Shown in pieces: positions 16,013 through 23,494 of a stretch of DNA of 29,920 nucleotides. Made by a program: the position numbers and the translations under genes. The first letter of the stretch is position 1. Every line of letters starts with the position of its first letter. Origin of the DNA: Mageeibacillus sp. UBA1046 (GTDB taxonomy: Bacteria; Bacillota; Clostridia; Saccharofermentanales; DTU023); the NCBI GenBank assembly GCA_002316595.1, contig DCDV01000002.1:46375-76294 (forward strand), written 5' to 3'. Under the pieces are notes generated by a model. The model was not told the DNA's origin and did not search any database. It worked only from the letters and a program-made list of their open reading frames with translations.

Positions 16013-17092
16013 CTATTCGGAAACAGACACTGCTTCCTTCTTTTGGGGAAACCAGTGCGACGTCTTATTCGCAATTTTACACAAGAGCAACATCAATGGC
16101 ACTTCGGTCAAAACTCCAACAGTTGTTGCCAGCGCCGCAGCTGATTTGGCTCCGAACACAGCTACAGCAACAGCAAGAGCCAACTCAAAGAAGTTGGATG
16201 CTCCTATCATTCCTGCCGGAGCAGCAATATCATAAGATAGCTTTGCCCGTCTCGCCATAAAATAAGCGATGAAGAAGATCAGGAAAGTCTGGATCGAGAG
16301 CGGTATTGCGATCAGAACAATGTGCAGCGGATTTTCGATAATGACCCCGGCTTGCTGCGCGAAGATCAGGACGAGTGTAAGTAAGAGGCCAATCTCTGTT
16401 ATACCATCGAACCTGGGCAGAAATGTATTCTCAAAATAATCTCTGCCTCGGCGCTTAGTCATCATGGAACGTGTCAGAATACCTGCTGTCAGTGGGATCA
16501 CCACGAACAAAACTACGGACAAGATCAACGTGTCCCAGGGAACTTCAATGTTACTTACTCCCATCAAAAGCTTCACGAGCGGAACGTAGAGGAAAAGGAT
16601 AATCAGGTCATTGGTCGCTACCTGTACCACTGTGTAGGCCGGATTGCCCTTTGTTAATGTGCTCCAGACAAAGACCATGGCCGTACATGGCGCAGCTCCG
16701 AGCAAAATGGCCCCGGCTAGATATTGTGAAGCAAGAGTCGGAGTGATCAGGTTTTTGAAAGCGACATTAAAGAAAAACCAGGCTATCCCGTACATAGTGA
16801 AGGGCTTTATCAGCCAGTTAACAATCCAGGTGATATACAAGCCCTTAGGATTTTTGCCGACATCCTTAACGCTCTGGAAATCCACCTTCATCATCATCGG
16901 ATAGATCATGACCCAGATCAGGATGATCATCGGCAGCGATATATTTGCGTAGGTCAGGGTATCTACAAACGCGGTCACCTGGGGAATAAAATGTCCGATC
17001 AGGACACCTGCCGCCATACATAAAATTACCCAGACAGTCAGATATTTATGGAAAAAACTGATTCCATTGCTTTGGCTTTTTTCTTTACTCAT
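16013..17092 (-). CDS. acr3: Arsenite efflux permease ACR3
   Basis: A 359-residue ACR3-family arsenite/H+ antiporter with about ten TM helices. The conserved motif GAAPCTAMVFVWS contains the essential Cys (C136), and IGASNFFELALA near the C-terminus carries the conserved Glu (E303). ACR3 expels As(III), and in some cases Sb(III), across the cytoplasmic membrane. The start has TGGAGGAGAG upstream of ATG. It follows arsR on the same strand after 137 bp with no promoter that I could identify, so arsR-acr3 probably form an operon. No arsC, arsA or arsD is in the window. Confidence 0.96.
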   Translation of the reverse strand: MSKEKSQSNGISFFHKYLTVWVILCMAAGVLIGHFIPQVTAFVDTLTYANISLPMIILIWVMIYPMMMKVDFQSVKDVGKNPKGLYITWIVNWLIKPFTMYGIAWFFFNVAFKNLITPTLASQYLAGAILLGAAPCTAMVFVWSTLTKGNPAYTVVQVATNDLIILFLYVPLVKLLMGVSNIEVPWDTLILSVVLFVVIPLTAGILTRSMMTKRRGRDYFENTFLPRFDGITEIGLLLTLVLIFAQQAGVIIENPLHIVLIAIPLSIQTFLIFFIAYFMARRAKLSYDIAAPAGMIGASNFFELALAVAVAVFGAKSAAALATTVGVLTEVPLMLLLCKIANKTSHWFPQKKEAVSVSE

Positions 17093-17229
17093 AAAATCTC
17101 TCCTCCATTAATCATCAGCAATCGCAAGCAGCTGAATCATTAAAGGCCAGCCTGCTCTCATTAGCTCCTATTGTTAAAGTCTCATTCATCCATAAGAACC
17201 GGAACACCATCAACCAGCACTGCCTTCAT

Positions 17230-17577
17230 TTAGCAAGACAGACCTTCTAAATAGCTGTTTATTTCATTCATGTCAAAAACATCATCAGGTATATGATCAA
17301 TGATTGATTTTACGAAAGGGTAATAAATGCTTTCTATGTTGAGGGTGTACATGATCCATTGCCTGCGGGGTTCTTCATTGATCAGGCCAAACTTCTTGAG
17401 CCTTTGCATGTGCTGACTGATTGCCGATTGTGACATAGCAAAGAGCTCAGTAAAGTAACAGACGCAGCATTCAGTCTGATCAAGGATCTTCACCATAGAC
17501 AAGCGGGTTTTATTTCCCAGAACTTTCAGAACGTCAGCGTATACACCGATATCAGGAGAGTTTTTTATGCTTTGAAT
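17230..17577 (-). CDS. arsR: ArsR-family arsenic repressor, apparent AUU start
   Basis: A winged-helix ArsR/SmtB regulator of 115 residues if read from the ATT at 17575-17577. The family start region is complete only in this frame: YADVLKVLGNKTRLSMVKIL. Next come the metal-site region TECCVCYFTEL, in which CxC corresponds to the As(III)-binding ELCVCDL motif, then the recognition helix MSQSAISQHMQRLKKFGL and the wing EEPRRQWIMYTLN. The only conventional in-frame starts, TTG 17502 and ATG 17496, would remove helix 1. GGAGGTGAT (17583-17591), a 9-nt match to anti-SD, lies nine bases before the ATT when counted from GGAGG. A nearby ATG (17584) is in another frame and stops after ten codons. Binding of As(III) relieves repression in this family. 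Confidence 0.85.
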   Translation of the reverse strand: MQSIKNSPDIGVYADVLKVLGNKTRLSMVKILDQTECCVCYFTELFAMSQSAISQHMQRLKKFGLINEEPRRQWIMYTLNIESIYYPFVKSIIDHIPDDVFDMNEINSYLEGLSC

Positions 17578-17622
17578 AGGTCATCACCTCCATTGTAAAG
17601 AATATGTCTGTTAAGTATTTTC

Positions 17623-17645
17623 TTAATAAGCATTTGATTAATAAG
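17623..17645. promoter_or_regulatory. TTAATAAG direct repeat in the ars intergenic region
   Basis: TTAATAAG occurs at 17623-17630 and 17638-17645, with TTAAT/ATTAA also forming an inverted pair (17623-17627/17637-17641). AGCATT (17629-17634) is inverted at 17648-17653. AT-rich imperfect dyads of this kind are typical of ArsR binding sites. The region 40-90 bp upstream of arsR fits an operator. Confidence 0.45.
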
Positions 17646-17649
17646 TGAA

Positions 17650-17665
17650 TGCTAATATATTAGCA
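17650..17665. promoter_or_regulatory. 16-bp perfect palindrome, candidate ArsR operator
   Basis: TGCTAATATATTAGCA is a perfect palindrome in the 328-bp gap between arsR and the oxidoreductase. This gap holds no gene that I can see. It could be bound by ArsR to control one or both divergent units; this is inference. Confidence 0.5.
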
Positions 17666-17777
17666 GTGAAATTAGGAAAATGCAATAGCCACAAATGATG
17701 TATTTGTAACATTTTTAGGCACAAATAAGTAAAACAGTTATATGCTTTAGCTAAAGAAAAGTATGACCCACACTTGA

Positions 17778-17806
17778 TTGACAGCACTTTTTACATGACA
17801 TTTACA
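17778..17806 (+). promoter_or_regulatory. Candidate promoter of the FAD oxidoreductase gene
   Basis: A perfect TTGACA at 17778-17783, a 17-nt spacer and a poor -10, TTTACA (17801-17806). The start site would be near 17813, about 93 nt before the ATG. A weak -10 with a perfect -35 would fit an activated or regulated promoter. Confidence 0.4.
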
Positions 17807-17905
17807 CTGCAGTGATGAGTTGGAGTGTACGCTGTATATAAAGCAGATGACGAGAAGCAATCAGAAGGTAAAAATGCAAGATCGTTTTCAGGAGGGAATT
17901 TCTAT

Positions 17906-19285
17906 ATGTCTAAAAATATTTTAATAATCGGAGGCAGTGATGCCGGAGTCATGGCCGCTCTGAATCTGAAGGAGCTGGCGCCCGAGTTTGAAGTAACTGT
18001 CATTTTAGCAGACGAATACCCCAACCATTCCATTTGCGGCCTTCCCTATGCCGTCAGCGGCGAAGTTGAAAACTGGGAGGATCTGGCTCACCGGAAGCTG
18101 AAAGACTTAACTGCGACCGGGGTGAAATATAATTTCAATACGACAGCAGACAGAATTGATTCCGCAAAGCGTCAGGTCCACGCTCACACAGCTGAGGGGA
18201 CGGAAGTGATTTACGATTATGACGAACTGGTAGTCGCGACAGGCGCAAGCCCCAGAACTTCCATGATTAAGGGACTTGAGCCGGAGGGAAGCGAACGGAT
18301 TCACCTCATGCACACCATGCAGGATTTTTTCAAATTTCAAGAAAGTCTGGAAGATGAGTCCAGGCAGGATATTGCTATTGTCGGAGCAGGTTATATTGGT
18401 CTGGAAATGGCAGAAGCCTTGCGGATGCGTGGCCGTCAAGTCACTATGTTTCAAAAACCGGCAGAAGTATTGGGTACTGTTGACCCGGATCTGGGCGCGA
18501 TGGTACGTCAGGAATTGGTCGATAATGGTGTCGAAGTGAGAGTTAATTCCACCATCTCAGAATTAGAAGAAACAAAGGACACCGTCAAAATATATGAAAA
18601 AGACTCCGATGTTCCTTTTACTTTTGATCTGGTCCTGGTTGTGACCGGTGTGCTGCCTAATTCCGCAATCCTCGATGCAGCCGGAGCGAAAACGGGTATT
18701 GCCGGAGCAATCGTAACCAATGATTACATGCAAACTTCTTTGCCACATATTTGGGCGGCCGGAGATGTTGTGGAAACGAAGCACCGTTTGCTGGGTCGCA
18801 CGTACATCTCTCTGGGTACAACTTCCCACAAACAAGGGAGAATAGCAGCTCAAAATATTGCGGGAAATAAAATTTCCTTTGAAGGCTCCGTAGGTACTCA
18901 GGTTTTGACAGTATTTGATTTGGTGATTGCCAGAACCGGACTTCTGGAGAGAGAGGCTCTTAAAGCAGGATTCGATCCCTTCACTTCGACTGCTGTCGTA
19001 GATGATCATAAGGCATATTACCCCGGTGCCCAGAAAATCACCATTCGGATTACAGGTGACAAGGAAACAAAACTACTGCTGGGAGCGCAGCTGATCGGTT
19101 ATTTTGGCAGTGAAATCCCGAAACGTACTGATATATATGCAACCGCTATTTACAATAAAATGACAATTCCCGAATTCAGTCATCTGGATTTGACTTATTC
19201 GCCCAAAGTTGGCGCGCCGTGGGACGCAGTTCAGGAAGCCACTCAGAGATGGGAAAGCGAATTCCGTAAAGCCGCCTTAGATTAA
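17906..19285 (+). CDS. FAD/NAD(P)H disulfide oxidoreductase (CoA-disulfide reductase / NADH oxidase family)
   Basis: A 459-residue flavoprotein of the single-cysteine pyridine nucleotide-disulfide reductase group. FAD site: IIGGSDAGVMAAL (7-19). The active cysteine is C44 in SICGLPYAVSG, the position of Cys43 in CoA-disulfide reductase. ATGASPRT follows, then the NAD(P)H site IAIVGAGYIGLEMAEAL (from about 155), the second FAD motif AAGDVVE and a C-terminal dimerization domain (HLDLTYSPKVGAPWD). There is no rhodanese domain. Possible reactions are reduction of CoA-disulfide, polysulfide or peroxide, or NADH oxidation to water; the sequence does not decide. The start at 17906 has CAGGAGGGAA upstream. 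Divergence from arsR suggests an arsenic or thiol-stress role, by inference. Confidence 0.88.
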   Translation: MSKNILIIGGSDAGVMAALNLKELAPEFEVTVILADEYPNHSICGLPYAVSGEVENWEDLAHRKLKDLTATGVKYNFNTTADRIDSAKRQVHAHTAEGTEVIYDYDELVVATGASPRTSMIKGLEPEGSERIHLMHTMQDFFKFQESLEDESRQDIAIVGAGYIGLEMAEALRMRGRQVTMFQKPAEVLGTVDPDLGAMVRQELVDNGVEVRVNSTISELEETKDTVKIYEKDSDVPFTFDLVLVVTGVLPNSAILDAAGAKTGIAGAIVTNDYMQTSLPHIWAAGDVVETKHRLLGRTYISLGTTSHKQGRIAAQNIAGNKISFEGSVGTQVLTVFDLVIARTGLLEREALKAGFDPFTSTAVVDDHKAYYPGAQKITIRITGDKETKLLLGAQLIGYFGSEIPKRTDIYATAIYNKMTIPEFSHLDLTYSPKVGAPWDAVQEATQRWESEFRKAALD

Positions 19286-19317
19286 AAAAATTCAAGTTTA
19301 ATTTTGGGGCTGGCAGT

Positions 19318-19341
19318 CAAAGTATTCTACTGAATACTTTG
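19318..19341 (+). terminator. Hairpin after the FAD oxidoreductase
   Basis: A perfect 10-bp stem CAAAGTATTC / GAATACTTTG with a 4-nt loop, 33 nt after the stop. No clear T-run follows, so it may be a weak terminator or a 3' stabilizing structure. Confidence 0.45.
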
Positions 19342-19363
19342 GAAATATTTAGATAATATTGAA

Positions 19364-19405
19364 CAAAAAGAAATAGACAGCCGGAATGCCAAGATTCCGG
19401 CTGTC
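19364..19405 (-). terminator. Terminator of the tRNA-Thr transcript
   Basis: On the minus strand, a perfect 12-bp stem (19394-19405 with 19376-19387) and a 6-nt loop are followed by TATTTCTTTTTG. It starts 10 nt after the tRNA 3' end. Confidence 0.85.
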
Positions 19406-19414
19406 CACTTATAT

Positions 19415-19490
19415 TGGAGCCTGAGAAGAGACTCGAACTCTTGACCTGCTGATTACAAATCAGCTGCTCTGCCAACTGAGCTACTCAGGC
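19415..19490 (-). tRNA. tRNA-Thr (anticodon UGU)
   Basis: A complete 76-nt cloverleaf on the minus strand. The acceptor stem GCCTGAG pairs perfectly with CTCAGGC; the D arm has GCTC/GAGC around AGTTGGCA. The anticodon stem GCTGA/TCAGC encloses loop TTTGTAA, giving anticodon TGT (Thr, reading ACA and wobble). The T arm is AAGAG-TTCGAGT-CTCTT. Discriminator T and the CCA end are encoded. It is transcribed alone, from its own promoter (19504-19532) to its own terminator. Confidence 0.97.
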
Positions 19491-19503
19491 AAAAGACCAC
19501 CTA

Positions 19504-19532
19504 ATATTATCTAAGCTGTTCAAGAATGTCAA
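19504..19532 (-). promoter_or_regulatory. Promoter of tRNA-Thr
   Basis: A perfect minus-strand TTGACA (19527-19532), a 17-nt spacer and TAATAT (19504-19509). The start would be near 19497, a few bases before the mature tRNA end. The remaining 19533-19690 shows no feature. Confidence 0.7.
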
Positions 19533-19690
19533 ATTCCATACCGCCGCTTCCAAATCTTTTTTAATGACAATATTAAGGGTCAGTTTTTACCTTGGTAAAC
19601 TTGCACCGGCTGCTGCAAATAAAAGTTTTATCCGGGTTCAATACTTCTGTATCTCAAAACGAAAGCAATTTGCGAATATCGTCTTCAGGT

Positions 19691-20626
19691 TTATTCCGGG
19701 TACAATTCTCCCCTGATCTCAAACCAGGCTAAGGTGTCGGGACGCGTAAGATCAGCCTGATATGACTCTGAATAAACATAAGAAATCATGCCTTCCGCCA
19801 AATAGTAAACGCGCAAACTGGCAGTGCCGCCATTAATTACAGGCGTCACATTTTTATATTCAGTTACACCCCCAACAGGTGACAGTTTATCAACCGAAAA
19901 TTTGCCACTGTTTGACAGAGGGTAACTCTCACTTTCGAGCGATAATTTTCCACCTGCGAGACTGCCATAAAGATCCTGAACGTTTTCATGGCTTAGTGCG
20001 ATTATGTGATCGACTCTTGCTTTTGTGTTACCACTCAGCGTCAATTTATCAAGGTTTTCCTGGTCATACCAGATCACACCCGAATAATCTCCCTCATAGG
20101 AGGCGTTTGTGGCAGTATCATTAATGAAAGGTGCACTCTCGGTATCGATATAGCCAAAAAAGTCCTCAGGCAGTTTAATCGGATCGATGATATTTTCAGG
20201 GGGGACGGCCGTCGGCTGAGTAGTCTGTGCCGGCAAGTTGCTGATTGTAGCCCCTCCTTCAGTTTCTGCAGTAGTTTGTGTTACGACGGTTGTCTCTGAG
20301 CTCACAGTCGTTGCCGGAGTAGTTTGGGAGTCAAAAGTCTCAGTTGTTTCGATTCCATTATCACTCGTGGTTTCACTTTCAGTGAACTCTTCCGTTGGAG
20401 GCATGGATTCTGTTGGTTCCGGTCTATTTTGGTTTACTCTGGTGACCAGGATAATTACTAGAATTAAAATCAGAACCAGTGCTGCACCGACTACTATCAA
20501 ATATGTTTTATTTTGAGAGAGCTTCGAGCCAAAAGAGCTTTTAGATTTTTTGGGGCTCTTAGGGCTATCAGGGCTCCCGGGTCTATTGGGATTGTTGGGG
20601 CGCTCAGGGCGCATATTGGCTGCCAT
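19691..20626 (-). CDS. Single-pass membrane-anchored hypothetical protein
   Basis: A 311-residue protein that I do not recognise. The cytoplasmic head is rich in Pro, Arg, Asn and Ser (RPERPNNPNRPGSPDSPKSP). One TM helix lies at about 41-62 (TYLIVVGAALVLILILVIIL). A Thr/Ser/Glu/Pro-rich linker spans about 70-155 (TTPATTVSSETTVVTQTT), probably a wall-spanning stalk. An outer domain of about 155 residues with several Tyr and Trp ends AWFEIRGELYPE. The layout is typical of Firmicutes extracytoplasmic proteins with a signal-anchor. The ATG at 20626 was chosen for AAGGAGAT nine bases upstream; a longer frame from 20671 adds only leader codons. It stands alone between the tRNA and the MATE gene. 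Confidence 0.75.
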   Translation of the reverse strand: MAANMRPERPNNPNRPGSPDSPKSPKKSKSSFGSKLSQNKTYLIVVGAALVLILILVIILVTRVNQNRPEPTESMPPTEEFTESETTSDNGIETTETFDSQTTPATTVSSETTVVTQTTAETEGGATISNLPAQTTQPTAVPPENIIDPIKLPEDFFGYIDTESAPFINDTATNASYEGDYSGVIWYDQENLDKLTLSGNTKARVDHIIALSHENVQDLYGSLAGGKLSLESESYPLSNSGKFSVDKLSPVGGVTEYKNVTPVINGGTASLRVYYLAEGMISYVYSESYQADLTRPDTLAWFEIRGELYPE

Positions 20627-20747
20627 TAGTAGATCTCCTTTATACAAATATCGGGATAAAAACCCGTCCATAGCATAACATTTTTTATCTTAAACATCAC
20701 TAAGGTAAAAGATTACACTAGAATACTCTGCAAAGCCGGCGTACAAT

Positions 20748-20918
20748 TCACTGATTTACTTGAACGGCGGCTTCGGCGTCTGCTTAAACGCTGGCTTCAG
20801 AGTCTGCTTTAACGCCTGCTTGAGCGTCTGCTTGAGCGCCTGCTTGAACTTCTGCTTGAGCGCCTGCTTCGGCGTCTGCTTGAGCGTCTGCTTGAGCGTC
20901 AGCTTCAGCGTCTGTTAT
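20748..20918. repeat. 12-bp tandem repeats spanning the MATE stop codon
   Basis: On the plus strand, units close to GCTTGAGCGTCT are repeated about twelve times with substitutions. In the MATE frame they encode A-D-A-Q/E-type tetrapeptides. The TAA stop at 20784-20786 lies inside the array, and the same frame stays open for 11 more repeat-derived codons to a TGA at 20748-20750. Confidence 0.85.
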
Positions 20919-22286
20919 TGCACAGCCGGTAGTCAAATTCTTTACCCAGCCTTCCCGCCTGACCAGATACAAGGCAAGTCCCATCTTAATCACATCGACA
21001 AACTGCCCGATCAGAAATACTACAAAGATACTCCAGTCGGTCAAATATGCTGCTATGGCTACCATAGGAATATTGATCAGCCAGAAAAAGCCGGAATCCA
21101 TGATCATGCTGCTCTTGGTATCTCCGCCCGATCTCAATGTGTAGAAGCATTGAACATTGGTAGTGTAGACAAGGTAAAACACTGAGTATATGCGCACAAA
21201 TGTCGCCGCCATGCTCTTTATCTCGGGAGCTACCTGGTAGGATTCAGGAACGATAAAGGAAGAAACGAACATGAGAGATGCGAAAATGACTGACAGATAG
21301 CTGCTGAAGCGAATCATCCGATAGCCGTTCGCGCGAGCCTCCTCAAGTTTATTCGCTCCCAAAGGCTGTGACACTACGACAAAGGTTGCCGCCGCTAAAC
21401 CACTGTAAATAATAAAGAACAAGTCAGAATTGGTGCCCAATATAGTCATTGCAGCCATTACATCTGTCCCGCGAGTGGCGTACAACTTGAAGATCATAGC
21501 CATGGCGCTGCCGTATAACAGTTCATTAATGGTTAAGGGCAAACTTTTATTGCTGACTTCCCTGACAATATCCCGAGGTATCTTAAACATGTCCCTGATA
21601 CGAGTGGAAAAGCAATAACTGCCGCGGTAGACCACCCAGCCGGTCAGAGTCAGTTCTACAATACGTGCGATCAAAGTTCCGGCAGCGGCACCGGCGACAC
21701 CCATACGCGGAAAGCCAAAATGTCCAAATATCAGAAGATAATTGAAGACGACATTTGTTAGAACTGTTACGACAGCGATTTTAAGAGGTGTTTTGGTATC
21801 CCCCACCGCCCGCATGGCGCTTTGCGTGCAAAAGCTTATGCCCTGCGGTATCAAAGCGATGCCGGCGATAGGAAGATATGCCCGGCCTGACGTCAGCAAG
21901 CCCGGATCCTTATTAAAGAAGCGGATAATTGTATCGGGAAACAAAATCGCTGCCAGCACCACGGGCACAATCAAAATAAGAGTAGCTATAATTGAGAGAC
22001 GAAACGACTCTTGCACCTTACTCTGGCGTTTAGCTCCAAAAAATTGAGCGATAAAGATTGCCGTACCGTTGCTGACTCCCACGATTACTGCCAGACCAAG
22101 ATAAAAATAACGGTTAGAAGCGGCGACTCCGCCAATTGCCAGTCCGCCTAATTGACCGACCATAATATTGTCAATCAGATTAACAGAGCTGGTGATCAGC
22201 TGTGCCAGCATCATGGGGATTGCGATATGGAAGACATACTTGACAAAGGCCCGATCAAGTTTATAGCCCTTATTGGCAAAAAACAT
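20784..22286 (-). CDS. MATE-family multidrug/Na+ exporter with repeat tail
   Basis: A 500-residue MATE-family efflux protein with about twelve TM helices. The start is typical (FHIAIPMMLAQLITSSVNLI then DNIMVGQLGGLAIGGVAAS), as are SNGTAIFIAQFFGA and the mid-protein QSAMRAVGDTKTPL. It probably exports cationic compounds using Na+ or H+. About 460 residues make up the transporter. The last 40 or so are an Ala/Asp/Gln/Glu tail (DAQADAQADAEAGAQ) encoded by 12-bp repeats, predicted to be disordered and cytoplasmic. The start has GAGGAT nine bases upstream. It has its own promoter (22343-22371). Confidence 0.92.
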   Translation of the reverse strand: MFFANKGYKLDRAFVKYVFHIAIPMMLAQLITSSVNLIDNIMVGQLGGLAIGGVAASNRYFYLGLAVIVGVSNGTAIFIAQFFGAKRQSKVQESFRLSIIATLILIVPVVLAAILFPDTIIRFFNKDPGLLTSGRAYLPIAGIALIPQGISFCTQSAMRAVGDTKTPLKIAVVTVLTNVVFNYLLIFGHFGFPRMGVAGAAAGTLIARIVELTLTGWVVYRGSYCFSTRIRDMFKIPRDIVREVSNKSLPLTINELLYGSAMAMIFKLYATRGTDVMAAMTILGTNSDLFFIIYSGLAAATFVVVSQPLGANKLEEARANGYRMIRFSSYLSVIFASLMFVSSFIVPESYQVAPEIKSMAATFVRIYSVFYLVYTTNVQCFYTLRSGGDTKSSMIMDSGFFWLINIPMVAIAAYLTDWSIFVVFLIGQFVDVIKMGLALYLVRREGWVKNLTTGCAITDAEADAQADAQADAEAGAQAEVQAGAQADAQAGVKADSEASV

Positions 22287-22317
22287 ACAATATCCTCAAA
22301 TAAAAATTGAATTAATA

Positions 22318-22335
22318 TTACTGCACAGGCAGTAA
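22318..22335 (-). promoter_or_regulatory. Hairpin at the 5' end of the MATE mRNA
   Basis: A perfect 7-bp stem TTACTGC/GCAGTAA with a 4-nt loop, starting at or next to the inferred transcription start (about 22336). It could stabilize the 5' end. Confidence 0.45.
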
Positions 22336-22342
22336 GACTTAC

Positions 22343-22371
22343 ACAATAACAATTTGATAATAATAGGTCAA
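22343..22371 (-). promoter_or_regulatory. Promoter of the MATE gene
   Basis: Minus-strand TTGACC (22366-22371), a 17-nt spacer and TATTGT (22343-22348), giving a leader of about 50 nt. Confidence 0.65.
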
Positions 22372-22470
22372 AGCGAAAATATTTTATATGATTATAAACG
22401 AAGACGCTTAATGAACAGTAAGCTTCATTGGCCGGACAAAAGAGTCTGGTGAGCAACCTGCTTCGGAGTC

Positions 22471-22586
22471 GCCAGCTCCTCAATCAGCCGAGCGGAGCCG
22501 CCAGCTACTCAATTTGCAGAGTGCTGCCACCAGCTCCTCAATTAGCCGAGTGGAGTCGCCAGCTCCTCAATCAGCCGAGTGAAGCC
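22471..22586. repeat. 29-bp tandem repeat, four copies
   Basis: Copies begin at 22471, 22500, 22529 and 22558 with G/ACCAGCTCCTCAAT-type starts. A partial copy may precede them at 22452-22470. There are no spacers. The last copy contains the stop codon of the phosphate butyryltransferase gene (22571-22573), so the array lies in its 3' UTR, upstream of the MATE promoter. The rest of the 284-bp gap holds that promoter and leader. Confidence 0.9.
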
Positions 22587-23479
22587 ACCGATGCCAAAAT
22601 AGAGAAAAATTTGTCATCTGCCGACGCCCCTCTCGAGCTAACGACGACAGGAACTTTGGCTCCGACCACGAAACCGGCTACCTTTGCCTTGGCAGAACAA
22701 TATAGAGCCTTAGCCAGAATATTGCCGGCATGAATGTCAGGAGCGACAAGAATATCCGCATCACCCTTTACAGGACCTTCATATCCTTTGTAAATGGCAA
22801 TATCAGGATCCATGGCTACATCATAGGAGATGGGTCCGGCGACAATACAGCCCTTGATCTCTCCTTTGGCATACATGTCTGCTAATTCAGCAGCCTCAAT
22901 CGTTTCCGGCATCTTTGGATTTACGCTCTCGATGCTGGCCAGAATACCTACTTTAGGTTCCGGATTACCGAATCCGTGGAATACAGCTACGGCATTCTCA
23001 ATAATAGATTTCTTATCCTGCAGATCCGGATAAGGCACCATACCGCCGTCAGTAATCGCTATCAGTCTGCCCAGATCGGGTATTTCCACGATCGCACAAT
23101 GGCTCATGAGCCGATTGTTACTCAGGCCATTCTCTTTATCCACAACCGCTTTGAGCAAAACAGCAGTAGGACAGCTGCCTTTCATGAGAAAATCCGCTTC
23201 CCCGCTGCGCACCAGACTTACAGCCAGTCGGGCAGCTGCGGTGTTGTCAGGAGCGTGATAAACTGTAAAATCAGCGGCTGAGAAGCCTAAATCAGCCAAA
23301 GCTGCTTCAATTTTGGGGCTGTCTCCCACCAGGACAGGAGTAACGATCTCATGCTTGTGCGCCTTCATCACAGCTTCCAGAGTATGCTCGTCATCTGCTG
23401 CGGCTACAGCCAGACGCGACTTCAAATTCATTTGTTTGCAGCGACCCAGCAAGTCGTTGAATGTTTGAATTCTGTCCAT
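22571..23479 (-). CDS. ptb: Phosphate butyryltransferase-family acyltransferase
   Basis: A 302-residue member of the phosphate acetyl/butyryltransferase family, which swaps acyl groups between CoA and phosphate. Family signatures include ADFLMKGSCPTAVLLKAVVD, RLMSHCAIVEIP, ITDGGMVPYPDL, KGCIVAGPISYDVAMDP and ADILVAPDIHAGNILAKAL. The length and the MKG...T pattern favour the Ptb branch over Pta. No butyrate kinase (buk) is adjacent, so the substrate is uncertain. The ATG has AGGAGAAG upstream and lies 15 bp after purF, so it is co-transcribed with rho-purF. The last codons (FSILASVASLG) run into the 29-bp repeat. Confidence 0.87.
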   Translation of the reverse strand: MDRIQTFNDLLGRCKQMNLKSRLAVAAADDEHTLEAVMKAHKHEIVTPVLVGDSPKIEAALADLGFSAADFTVYHAPDNTAAARLAVSLVRSGEADFLMKGSCPTAVLLKAVVDKENGLSNNRLMSHCAIVEIPDLGRLIAITDGGMVPYPDLQDKKSIIENAVAVFHGFGNPEPKVGILASIESVNPKMPETIEAAELADMYAKGEIKGCIVAGPISYDVAMDPDIAIYKGYEGPVKGDADILVAPDIHAGNILAKALYCSAKAKVAGFVVGAKVPVVVSSRGASADDKFFSILASVASLG

Positions 23480-23494
23480 ATAACTTCTCCTGAT

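Noticed and set aside
17093..17229. Two mini-frames between arsR and acr3 (KAVLVDGVPVLMDE and RAGWPLMIQLLAIADD)
   Set aside because: They have 15-16 codons; the first vaguely recalls a thioredoxin-like end and the second has a near AGGAG, but nothing supports expression. A decayed gene remnant remains possible.
17554..17584. ATG at 17584 as the arsR start
   Set aside because: It is in the wrong frame, stops after ten codons, and is only two bases from GGAGG.
18563..19009. Minus-strand 148-codon frame antisense to the FAD oxidoreductase
   Set aside because: It lies opposite conserved flavoprotein domains and has no family resemblance.
22471..22586. 29-bp repeats considered as a CRISPR array
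   Set aside because: The copies are directly adjacent without unique spacers, and one overlaps a coding end; no cas genes are present.
22428..22733. Plus-strand frame with RQLLNQPS repeats
   Set aside because: It is the translation of the 29-bp repeat and the antisense of ptb; no start signals.
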